This document shows, piece after piece, positions 1 to 6,067 of a DNA stretch of 8,708 bases. Position numbers and translations under genes: made by a program. Origin of the DNA: Bacteroidota bacterium. Its GTDB lineage: Bacteria; Bacteroidota; Rhodothermia; Rhodothermales; Rubricoccaceae. Position 1 is the first letter of the stretch. Every line of letters starts with the position of its first letter. The stretch covers positions 1 through 8,708 of the forward strand of contig JADFLK010000070.1 of the NCBI GenBank assembly GCA_022564455.1. The letters run 5' to 3'. The notes under the pieces are model-generated. The model ran no database searches. It was not told where the DNA came from and saw only the letters and a program-made list of their open reading frames with translations.

Positions 1-394
1 TTCCGGCCTCCCCGTCCTGCACGCGGATGCATCGGAGCCTGGTACCTCCACGCTCTTTCCACAAAGCTGCACGCGCCTCGATGAGTTCAGCCGTTCCGTC
101 CGTCGAGCCATCGTCAGCGATGACGACCTCAAAGGAGGCGTGTGTTTGTGCTTCCAACGCATCGAGAAGAGTGGGTAGGCGCTGCTCCTCATTTCGCGCG
201 GCGACGATCACAGAGATCGGCAGATCCTCCGGCGATCCACCGGTTTCCTGAGGCTGGCTCTTGCGGACTTTGGAAAACCCGATGCCGAGCACAATCCAGT
301 AGGCAAGCTGGATAGTGAGAGCAGCGGTGAAAAGGGTGAGGTACACGGGGCGAGGATTTGGCTCAGGTAAACAATCTAGCCGCCCGATCTCCAT
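1..394 (-). CDS. Membrane-anchored family 2 glycosyltransferase, N-terminal part (partial)
   Basis: Reading the minus strand from 394 down to the window edge gives about 131 residues with no stop. An N-terminal hydrophobic helix (about residues 18-38, ...LTLFTAALTIQLAYWIVLG...) is followed by a basic stretch. The GT-A nucleotide-sugar fold then begins: ISVIVAARNEEQRLPTLLDA, and then VVIADDGSTDGTAELI. These are the classic GT2 first strand and the DDGS/T motif that binds the UDP-sugar. The protein probably transfers sugar to a lipid or polysaccharide at the inner face of the membrane; the substrate cannot be told. The ATG at 394-392 sits directly after an in-frame TGA, so it is the most upstream possible ATG. 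A GTG at 346-344, just before the membrane helix, is an alternative. The C-terminal catalytic part, including the second acidic motif, lies outside the window. It diverges from the pgsA-like gene with only about 60 bp between starts. Confidence 0.88.
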   Translation of the reverse strand, partial: MEIGRLDCLPEPNPRPVYLTLFTAALTIQLAYWIVLGIGFSKVRKSQPQETGGSPEDLPISVIVAARNEEQRLPTLLDALEAQTHASFEVVIADDGSTDGTAELIEARAALWKERGGTRLRCIRVQDGEAG

Positions 395-453
395 TCACGC
401 TTTACCTATTCGCCTTTTCCTCTGGTCTAACTTCAACCGACCCGAAGCGAAAG

Positions 454-1098
454 ATGCAGACACCCTCGCCCATACCAGATCGCCCATCATTCCCCGATAT
501 GGGGCAGTTCTGGACGGTCGCCAACGCACTCAGCTTCGTCCGGATTCTGCTTGTGGCGCCCATCACGTGGCTGATTTACAAAGACGGTCCCATCGGGCCG
601 ATGTTTGGGCTGATAGGGCTGGCTATCGCCACCGACTTTTTCGACGGGCGCGTAGCCCGGTGGAGCCACACCGTCTCGGAATGGGGCAAGGTGCTGGATG
701 CCACGGCGGACAAGATTGCGGCTGCGTCCGTAACCATCGCGTTGCTCACGCGCCCGGCCGAGCCCAACCTGGCTCTGTGGTTCGTGCTCCTCGCCGTCTC
801 GCGGGACATCATTCTTACCATCGGTGGGCTGCTGCAAACACGCCGCCTCGGGCAGTTTACTACGAGCCTTTGGTCGGGCAAGATCGCCGTTAGCGCACTG
901 GCGCTTACGGTTGTTGCGGCCCTGGTCGGCGCCGGTGCACAGGTGATGGAAGCCTGCGTGTGGGCTACAGCCGCCATCATGCTGTACTCCATCGTGGAAT
1001 ACACCCTCCGCTTCAGGGCAATCATGCGTGTGGGCTCGGCTGTCGAACTCGACGAAGAAGGCAACGTGCTTTCCGTTTCCCGGCGAGTCGGATCGTAG
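454..1098 (+). CDS. pgsA: CDP-alcohol phosphatidyltransferase family protein (PgsA-like)
   Basis: An integral membrane enzyme of 214 residues, normal for the family. It carries the complete CDP-alcohol phosphatidyltransferase signature D-x2-D-G-x2-A-R-x8-G-x3-D-x3-D: D61, D64, G65, A68-R69, G78, D82 and D86. The aspartates bind the two metal ions and CDP-diacylglycerol, and D86 is the expected catalytic base. Several hydrophobic spans surround the motif (for example around residues 22-36, 45-60, 86-97, 106-128 and 141-180). The likely reaction is CDP-diacylglycerol plus glycerol-3-phosphate to phosphatidylglycerophosphate, but the motif alone does not separate this from other alcohol acceptors, so the symbol is tentative. 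The frame is open upstream to a TTG at 358, but that would overlap the divergent glycosyltransferase start. ATG 454 gives a standard N-terminus leading into FWTVANALSFVRI. A short charged tail (about residues 190-214) follows the last helix. Confidence 0.88.
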   Translation: MQTPSPIPDRPSFPDMGQFWTVANALSFVRILLVAPITWLIYKDGPIGPMFGLIGLAIATDFFDGRVARWSHTVSEWGKVLDATADKIAAASVTIALLTRPAEPNLALWFVLLAVSRDIILTIGGLLQTRRLGQFTTSLWSGKIAVSALALTVVAALVGAGAQVMEACVWATAAIMLYSIVEYTLRFRAIMRVGSAVELDEEGNVLSVSRRVGS

Positions 1099-1135
1099 GC
1101 CAGTTGAAAATTGCGCGCTTAACCTCAATCCCCTC

Positions 1136-1164
1136 GAATTAATTCACCCCTGAAATCGATTCAG
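1136..1164. promoter_or_regulatory. Palindromic sites just upstream of ftsY
   Basis: The 70-bp gap before ftsY contains a perfect 10-bp palindrome GAATTAATTC (1136-1145). Five bases upstream of the start is an inverted repeat CTGAA-N5-TTCAG (1150-1164). Either could be an operator or part of a promoter, but short AT-rich palindromes arise easily by chance. No clear -35/-10 pair was recognised. Confidence 0.2.
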
Positions 1165-1168
1165 ACTT

Positions 1169-2134
1169 ATGGCGTTATTCGGTCTTGGCCGCAAGGACAA
1201 ACAACAGGAGAGTACGCAGGAACGCCTCGAAGCGGGCCTGGAAAAGACGCGGTCCAGTTTTTTTGGGAAGCTGAGCCGGGCTGTTGCCGGCAAGGACCAG
1301 GTGGATGAGGAGGTGCTCGATAATCTGGAGGAAGTGCTCGTTACCAGCGACGTGGGCGTGAAGACCACCCTGGACATCATTGGAAAAATTGAGGAGCGGG
1401 TTCAGCGCGACAAGTACGTCTCCACGAAGGAACTCAATGCCATCATCCGTAGCGAAATCGCCGAACTGCTGCTCTCCAGTAGTGCAGAGCGCCCGGCCGA
1501 TTTCGACGCACCGCTGCCCAACCACCCGCACGTCATTATGGTTGTTGGGGTCAACGGTGTTGGCAAAACAACCTCCATCGGCAAAATTGCGCACCGATAC
1601 CGGGTCGCCGGGAAGACGGTTGTGATGGGCGCCGCCGATACGTTTCGTGCGGCCGCCATCGAACAACTGGAAATCTGGGCGGAGCGCTCGGGCGCTGAAC
1701 TCATCAAGCAGTATCACGGCGCCGACCCCGCCGCGGTGGCCTTCGACACGCTAGCCGCCGCCAAATCGCGCAACGCCGACGTGGTGCTCATTGATACCGC
1801 CGGCCGCCTCCATACACAGGTCGGTTTGATGGAGGAACTGGCAAAGGTGAAGCGGGTGATGGACCGCCAGATAGACGGCGCGCCCCACGAAGTACTGCTG
1901 GTCCTCGACGCCTCCACGGGCCAGAACGCGCTGCGTCAGGCCGAGGTCTTCACCGAGCATGTAGACGTGACCGGGCTCGTTCTCACCAAGCTCGACGGCA
2001 CCGCAAAGGGGGGCATTGTAATTGGCATTTCCAACGAGTTCCGAATTCCCGTAAAATATATCGGTGTCGGCGAGGGGATTGATGACCTCCAGGTCTTCGA
2101 CCGCTCCGCCTTCGTTCAAGCCCTGTTCAACTGA
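1169..2134 (+). CDS. ftsY: Signal recognition particle receptor FtsY
   Basis: An SRP GTPase of 321 residues that docks ribosome-nascent-chain/SRP complexes at the inner membrane, pairing with Ffh for co-translational insertion. A four-helix N domain (about residues 20-105) precedes the NG GTPase: G1 P-loop GVNGVGKTT at 127-135, the DTFRAAAIEQLEIW insertion-box segment around residue 157, G3 DTAGRLH at 209-215, G4 TKLDGTAKGG at 273-282 and the closing GVGEGIDDLQVF at 299-310. The order and spacing are those of FtsY. The start is a short basic amphipathic stretch (MALFGLGRKDKQQ), without the long acidic A domain of enterobacterial FtsY, so membrane contact probably rests on the N-terminal amphipathic helix, as in other short FtsY proteins. 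It lies 70 bp downstream of the pgsA-like gene and may share its transcript. No signs of damage. Confidence 0.97.
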   Translation: MALFGLGRKDKQQESTQERLEAGLEKTRSSFFGKLSRAVAGKDQVDEEVLDNLEEVLVTSDVGVKTTLDIIGKIEERVQRDKYVSTKELNAIIRSEIAELLLSSSAERPADFDAPLPNHPHVIMVVGVNGVGKTTSIGKIAHRYRVAGKTVVMGAADTFRAAAIEQLEIWAERSGAELIKQYHGADPAAVAFDTLAAAKSRNADVVLIDTAGRLHTQVGLMEELAKVKRVMDRQIDGAPHEVLLVLDASTGQNALRQAEVFTEHVDVTGLVLTKLDGTAKGGIVIGISNEFRIPVKYIGVGEGIDDLQVFDRSAFVQALFN

Positions 2135-2259
2135 TCTTATCCGCAACTGTCGCACGTAACTACCGCTCGCGCCCCGGATTCGGCGGTTCAGCGGAGTGCC
2201 AACGCGGTTCGCAGAGAAGGGTTGGCGATTTTGGCGCCCGTTCTCCATATTAGGCTGTC

Positions 2260-2279
2260 GTTCCGAGCAAAGTCGGAAC
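2260..2279. promoter_or_regulatory. Inverted repeat in the ftsY-GWxTD intergenic gap
   Basis: GTTCCGA-GCAAAG-TCGGAAC forms a perfect 7-bp stem with a 6-nt loop. It sits about 125 bp after the ftsY stop and 112 bp before the GWxTD start. No T-run follows, so it is not a good intrinsic terminator. It could be an operator, an mRNA hairpin or chance. The rest of the 2135-2391 gap shows nothing I can assign. Confidence 0.25.
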
Positions 2280-2391
2280 ACACAAGCACACCAGGAACGT
2301 TTCATCTTCCTTATCCACATTGTTTCTCGGGCGTATGCGAGTCCGCTACCCAAACACAAGGAATCCAGTTGTCCACCCACTGCGCCACGTG

Positions 2392-3711
2392 ATGGCTGCG
2401 TGCAGGTTCCTTACCCTTCTTGGTCTGATCGGTTTGATTTCGGGGGTGCAGGCGCAGGTTGCCTACCAGCCCGAGTTCGACCTCGACGTGATTAGCCAGC
2501 GAAGTGCCGATGGTTCGTCGCAGATGGACATCTATACGGCCATCCCTTACTCAAACCTCCGCTTCCGCTCGGTTTCGGGAGGTTTCGAGGCCAAGTACAC
2601 GGTTACGGTGGAGATCTTCCGCGTAGACGAGCGTGGGCGGCAGTTGGGCCTTGTCAGCAACCGCACGTGGGAGCGCGACGTCAACGTGGCTACCTACAAC
2701 GAGACCCAAGCGGAAACGATTGACCGGACCACACAGTCGCTGAGCGTGGACCCTGGCCGCTACGCCGTCGAAGTTCAGGTGGAAGACGGCGCCAGCCGCC
2801 GCTCGTTTGTCCGCGAAATGGCCCTTGTCGTCAGCCGCTTCGACCGCGGTGTGTCGATGAGCGATCCGTTGCTGCTCGACCGCTACGATAGCAGCCGCCG
2901 CCGACTCTACCCCAATGTGGGCGGCATCATTCGTACGGACCAGGACCACTTTACCGTCTACTACGATATCTACGCTCAGCAGCCGACGGACCTCCGCGTG
3001 ACCTATGTCGCAACGGAGCAGAACCGCGTCGCCGAGCGCCCGTCGTTCAGTGCCCTCCTCGGATTGTCGGACAGTGCGCAGGAAGACCTCGGTACGCCGC
3101 TTGTGCTTACCGAGCAGCTTCGGGTGAGGGCCGGGAAGAACCCCGCCACGCTTCGCATCGATACCGAGCCTTTTCGCGTGGGCGACTACATGCTGAGTAT
3201 CCGCCTCGAAACAGCTAACGGTACGCTTGTAGCGGAGGCCACCAAGGAGTTTGCCGTTCGATGGATGGGGCTGGAAGGCCAGATCAGGAACCTTGGCGAG
3301 GCCATTTCCCAACTCCGCTATATCGCCCGCGATGGCGATGTGCGTGCCATGCGCCGTGCAGAGACGCAGGAGGAGAAACTTCGCCTCTTCCGGGCTTTCT
3401 GGGAGCGCCGCGACCCCACGCCCGGAACGCTACGTAACGAACGGATGGAGGAGTACTACTACCGCGTCTCTTATGCGAACGAGCAGTACAGCCGCCTTAG
3501 GGACTCGGGCTGGGATACGGACAGGGGTGAGGTTTACATCCGCTTCGGCGAGCCCGACATGGTTGACAGTCATCCGTTTAACTACGGCACCAAGCCTTAC
3601 GAAATCTGGTATTACAACCGCCACGGCCGGCAATTCTACTTTGTGGACGACACCGGCATGGGCGACTACCAGTTGCTTATCCCTATCTGGGATGAACGAA
3701 CCCGCATGTAG
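2392..3711 (+). CDS. Secreted GWxTD-domain protein
   Basis: An exported protein of 439 residues. The N-terminus MAACRFLTLLGLIGLISGVQA is a typical Sec signal peptide with a likely cut after A21; there is no lipobox cysteine. Residues of about 25-300 look like beta-rich, Ig-like or accessory modules (many alternating hydrophobic strands, such as YAVEVQVEDG and DYMLSIRLETANG). The C-terminal domain (about 305-439) carries the defining GWDTD motif at 373-377, within LRDSGWDTDRGEVYIRFGEPD. Preceding it is a helical, charged segment (RAMRRAETQEEKLRLFRAFWERRDPTPGT), and following it is an aromatic-rich stretch (YEIWYYNRHGRQFYFVDD). This arrangement matches the GWxTD family, known mainly from the Bacteroidota/Chlorobi group and relatives, whose role is not established. 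Open frame extends to a TTG at 2320 and an ATG at 2335, but ATG 2392 places the signal peptide at the very N-terminus. No Shine-Dalgarno is seen. Confidence 0.88.
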   Translation: MAACRFLTLLGLIGLISGVQAQVAYQPEFDLDVISQRSADGSSQMDIYTAIPYSNLRFRSVSGGFEAKYTVTVEIFRVDERGRQLGLVSNRTWERDVNVATYNETQAETIDRTTQSLSVDPGRYAVEVQVEDGASRRSFVREMALVVSRFDRGVSMSDPLLLDRYDSSRRRLYPNVGGIIRTDQDHFTVYYDIYAQQPTDLRVTYVATEQNRVAERPSFSALLGLSDSAQEDLGTPLVLTEQLRVRAGKNPATLRIDTEPFRVGDYMLSIRLETANGTLVAEATKEFAVRWMGLEGQIRNLGEAISQLRYIARDGDVRAMRRAETQEEKLRLFRAFWERRDPTPGTLRNERMEEYYYRVSYANEQYSRLRDSGWDTDRGEVYIRFGEPDMVDSHPFNYGTKPYEIWYYNRHGRQFYFVDDTGMGDYQLLIPIWDERTRM

Positions 3712-3719
3712 CCTCTTAG

Positions 3720-3986
3720 AATGCCAGGGAACGGCCGACGCCGCAGTTCGTCTCATGTGTGATTCGCGCCGCGACGCACGCGACGAACATGGACCAGCGC
3801 TCCGTAGGCCTCGACTTCAGGGAGACCAATGCGACGAACGGCTGGCGCGTCCAGGCGCCGGCCAACGCGGACATCGCGCCGCCGGGGATGTACATGCTGT
3901 TCGTGCTGAGGTCCAAGACCGACAGCCTCTCCGGGCAGACCATGATCCCCTCGGTGGCGAAGATCGTCCAGGTCAAGAGGCCTTAG
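3720..3986 (+). pseudogene. C-terminal remnant of a galactose-oxidase-like (DUF1929) protein
   Basis: Starting just after the GWxTD stop codon, a short open frame encodes a stretch typical of the C-terminal Ig-like DUF1929 domain of galactose-oxidase/glyoxal-oxidase-like proteins: ATHATNMDQRSVGLDF, then WRVQAPANADIAPPGMYMLFVL, then MIPSVAKIVQVK. The family hallmarks are the TH..NMDQR turn, the APPGxYMLFVL strand pair and the terminal PSVAKIV. The homologous frame runs from about 3741, so only some 80 residues survive. The Kelch propeller and the copper/active-site part expected upstream are absent and replaced by the GWxTD gene. A GTG at 3759 could in principle start a 75-residue product, but it has no signal peptide and begins mid-domain, so I call it a broken gene. 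Its stop lies 17 bp before the SBBP gene start, suggesting the two were once adjacent members of one transcript. Family recognition is from motif memory, not a search. Confidence 0.75.
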
Positions 3987-4003
3987 GCAAGAAGGGGTTC
4001 GCC

Positions 4004-5605
4004 ATGCATGTGAAAGTGAACGTGCTGGTGGCGCTGGCCGTCACTGCACTCCTCGGGTTCCCGCCGCGGGCGCAGGTCCTGGAGTGGGCGAGCTGTTATG
4101 ATGGGCCGAAGAATGACCTGGACACAGCCTTTGCGGTTGCCGTCGACACCGCAGGCCACGTGTATGTGACGGGCGCAAGCAGGGGGGACAATTCGAACCC
4201 CGACTACGCCACGATCAAGTACGACGCGGACGGCGACACGCTCTGGGTGCGCCGGTACAATGGCCCCGAGAACGGGACCGATGTGGCAAGGGACGTTGCT
4301 GTGGACGACGCGGGGAACGTATTCGTCACCGGGACCTCGGTCGCCGCAACGATCAAGTACAGTGGGGACGGCGAGGAGCTATGGAATAAGCGGTTCGGCC
4401 AGTTCTCGGGCGGGTATCAGATGGTTCTGGACTCCGCTTCGAACGTGTTCGTGGTCGGCGAGAACTTTGGACCGGATGTCATGGTGCTGCGGTACGATTC
4501 CGACGGTGAGCTGCTATGGGGAACCACCTACAACGGCCCTGCCAACGACCAGGACCGGGGGCTCGACCTCGCGCTGGACTCCGAAGGCAACGTCCTGATT
4601 GCGGGGGAGAGTTGGGGGCTGACGGCGCCGGGCGACGGCACGCAGTGGAACTACACCACGCTCAAGTACGACCCCGGCGGCGCGCTGCTCTGGGCCCGGC
4701 ACTACAACGGCCCCGCCCAGGACGTGCCGAGTGACCACGCGTTCGCCGTCGCCGTGGACGACGACGACAACGTGTACGTTTCGGGGTGGAGCGACGACGC
4801 CGACGACCGCACCCAGTGCCTGACGATCAAGTACAGCCCCGAGGGCGAGACGCTCTGGGAGCGGCGCTACCCCGAGAGCGGCCCCGCCGGCGCTGCGTGC
4901 TACGACCTGCTCTACGACCACGGCTACCTCTACGGGGCGGCCCGGGGCGGCGGCGGCGACACGCTGCTGAAGTACGACCTCGGCGGGAATCTGTTGTGGT
5001 CGCGGATGTACGCCCACACGGCGATCTTCGCCACGAACCCGCCCCGGCTCGCGGCAGACACGTCGGGCAACGTCTACGTGACCTCGGTGACCGACGGGAC
5101 CCTGGCGGAATTGGTCGTGCTCAAGTACACACCCGAGGGGGAGCGCGAGTGGGAATACCGATATCCCGGCGTCGGGTCAAACACAACGAATGCGGCGAAT
5201 GACATCGCTGTAGACGCAGCAGGAAACGTCTACGTCGCGGGGCAGAATGCGGGAGCAGAGTGCCCTGGATCGAGCTACGACTACCTGACGCTGAAGCTTT
5301 CGCAGCCGCTGACGCCGGCCGAGGAGCCCGATGCGCAGCCGGCGGGGTACGCGCTGGGGCAGAGCCGGCCGAACCCGTTCCTGGGTTCCACGACCATCAG
5401 GTACAGGCTGCCGGAAGCGGTGCACGTCCGCCTGGAGGTCTACGACGTGCTGGGGCGGCTGGTGCGCACGCTGGTGGATGCGCCGCAGGCGGCGGGCGAG
5501 CACGAGGTGGCGTTCGTGGCGGCGGGGCTTCCGGCGGGCGTCTACACCTACCGGCTGCAAGCGGGGGCGTTCAGAGAGACGAGGCGGGTGGTGCTCCTCG
5601 AGTGA
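4004..5605 (+). CDS. Secreted SBBP-repeat beta-propeller protein with T9SS sorting domain
   Basis: A 533-residue exported protein. A signal peptide (residues 1-23 or so, MHVKVNVLVALAVTALLG...RA) is followed by eight SBBP-type repeats. The hallmark strand recurs as A(V/L)D-x-GN-VYV-G (AVAVDTAGHVYVTG at about 42-57, then DVAVDDAGNVFVTG, LALDSEGNVLIAG, AVAVDDDDNVYVSG, and the last DIAVDAAGNVYVAG from about 400). Each is coupled to a TIKYDxDGxxLWxRxYNGP-like segment, consistent with a beta-propeller. Repeat 6 is degenerate (LLYDHGYLYGAA). The C-terminus (about 448-533) is a T9SS type A sorting/FlgD-like Ig domain: SRPNPFLGSTTIRYRLPE, VYDVLGRLVRTL, AGVYTYRLQAG. It predicts outer-membrane export and surface attachment or release. 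ATG 4004 is chosen because the signal peptide begins there and AGAAGGGG lies just upstream; the open frame further 5' is a shadow of the GWxTD gene. GC is visibly higher than in its neighbours. Ligand or function is unknown. Confidence 0.9.
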   Translation: MHVKVNVLVALAVTALLGFPPRAQVLEWASCYDGPKNDLDTAFAVAVDTAGHVYVTGASRGDNSNPDYATIKYDADGDTLWVRRYNGPENGTDVARDVAVDDAGNVFVTGTSVAATIKYSGDGEELWNKRFGQFSGGYQMVLDSASNVFVVGENFGPDVMVLRYDSDGELLWGTTYNGPANDQDRGLDLALDSEGNVLIAGESWGLTAPGDGTQWNYTTLKYDPGGALLWARHYNGPAQDVPSDHAFAVAVDDDDNVYVSGWSDDADDRTQCLTIKYSPEGETLWERRYPESGPAGAACYDLLYDHGYLYGAARGGGGDTLLKYDLGGNLLWSRMYAHTAIFATNPPRLAADTSGNVYVTSVTDGTLAELVVLKYTPEGEREWEYRYPGVGSNTTNAANDIAVDAAGNVYVAGQNAGAECPGSSYDYLTLKLSQPLTPAEEPDAQPAGYALGQSRPNPFLGSTTIRYRLPEAVHVRLEVYDVLGRLVRTLVDAPQAAGEHEVAFVAAGLPAGVYTYRLQAGAFRETRRVVLLE

Positions 5606-5614
5606 GCGCGCACG

Positions 5615-5638
5615 GGTAGGTGATCGTGCTCACCTGCC
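5615..5638. terminator. Weak hairpin just after the SBBP gene
   Basis: GGTAGGTGA-TCGTGC-TCACCTGCC pairs as a 9-bp stem (one G-U) with a 6-nt loop, starting 10 bp after the stop codon. No U-tract follows, so it is at best a partial or factor-assisted terminator, or an mRNA 3'-end stabiliser. Confidence 0.35.
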
Positions 5639-5779
5639 ATGCCGGACAGGTTTCCGCGGCCGAACGCACCTCTTCAAGCATGGCGAAAATGTTGATACGG
5701 TTGAGGAAGAGAAGATTGTGGAGGCCGTGTTGGAGGCTATAGGAATTGGGACGAGGCGGCGGAATAGGGGTGGCGCTAG

Positions 5780-5796
5780 GAGCCTGTCTGACTAAG
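5780..5796 (+). repeat. Left terminal inverted repeat of the MITE-like element
   Basis: 17 bp, GAGCCTGTCTGACTAAG. It is the inverse of 5923-5939 with a single mismatch at the fourth base. Confidence 0.85.
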
Positions 5797-5922
5797 GACG
5801 GATTTACTGCGGCGGCGATAAATCGGCCCATTTCTCCGATCTTTTTCGTTACGTAGCCCCACTATGCGCCTCAAGAGATCGAATAAATGTACTCGATTCC
5901 TCACTTGCCTCGCTACAATCCT

Positions 5923-5939
5923 CTTAGTCAGACAGCCTC
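5923..5939 (-). repeat. Right terminal inverted repeat of the MITE-like element
   Basis: 17 bp, CTTAGTCAGACAGCCTC, pairing with 5780-5796. It is followed directly by the CTAG duplication. Confidence 0.85.
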
Positions 5940-5942
5940 CTA

Positions 5943-5984
5943 GGAGTCTGTCGCAGTAGAATCATCCTGAGTCCGACAGACTCC
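5943..5984. repeat. Second small inverted repeat abutting the MITE-like element
   Basis: GGAGTCTGTCG (5943-5953) and CGACAGACTCC (5974-5984) form a perfect 11-bp inverted repeat around a 20-bp spacer. The arm resembles the ends of the neighbouring element (GAG-x-CTGTC...), and it starts at the last base of that element's CTAG duplication. It may be a shrunken relic of a related element. It could also simply be a hairpin, but no U-tract follows, so it is a poor terminator. Confidence 0.6.
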
Positions 5985-6005
5985 CTGAGATAGCAGCTCT
6001 TCTGC

Positions 6006-6044
6006 CTACGCCCCGCGCGGTCTCCTGCGCGGGGCGTAGCTTTT
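6006..6044 (+). terminator. Strong GC-rich intrinsic-type terminator upstream of fmt
   Basis: CTACGCCCCGCGC (6006-6018) and GCGCGGGGCGTAG (6027-6039) form a perfect 13-bp stem with an 8-nt loop, followed by CTTTTGG. The U-tract is short, but the stem is very stable. The T-run lies on the plus-strand side only, so it should end transcription arriving from the GWxTD/SBBP region 24 bp before fmt. Together with the MITE and hairpins it accounts for most of the gene-free stretch 5606-6067. The remainder (about 5640-5775) shows nothing I can assign. Confidence 0.75.
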
Positions 6045-6067
6045 GGCCTCAGTTACCGAATATCACC

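Larger units (their letters stand above)
5776..5943. mobile_element. MITE-like, IS5-type non-autonomous element (160 bp plus CTAG duplications)
   Basis: The left end GAGCCTGTCTGACTAAG (5780-5796) and the right end CTTAGTCAGACAGCCTC (5923-5939) are 17-bp terminal inverted repeats matching at 16 of 17 positions. The same 4-bp sequence CTAG lies immediately outside both ends (5776-5779 and 5940-5943), as expected for a target-site duplication. A CTAG/YTAR duplication with ends of this length is known for part of the IS5 family, which suggests (does not prove) the parent transposase family. The 126-bp interior has no credible coding frame, so the element would need a transposase supplied in trans. 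An internal ATCGA...TCGAT inverted repeat lies around 5878-5897. It lies between the SBBP gene and the terminator upstream of fmt, so it interrupts no recognised gene. Confidence 0.82.

Noticed and set aside
358..453. TTG-initiated N-terminal extension of the pgsA-like protein
   Set aside because: It would overlap the divergent glycosyltransferase start and adds 32 residues not typical of the family; ATG 454 is better.
3251..4003. Long open frame extending the SBBP gene 5' through the GWxTD gene
   Set aside because: This part is an out-of-frame shadow of the GWxTD gene and GC-rich filler with low-complexity Arg/Ala content. The signal peptide and Shine-Dalgarno place the real start at 4004.
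5331..5795. Plus-strand 154-residue frame rich in Arg and Trp
   Set aside because: It is a frame-shifted reading of the T9SS domain coding region, with composition typical of shadows.
5571..5831. Minus-strand 86-residue frame across the end of the SBBP gene and the MITE
   Set aside because: It crosses the transposon-like end and the SBBP coding end, shows no domain and no supported start, and the MITE insertion would have created part of it.
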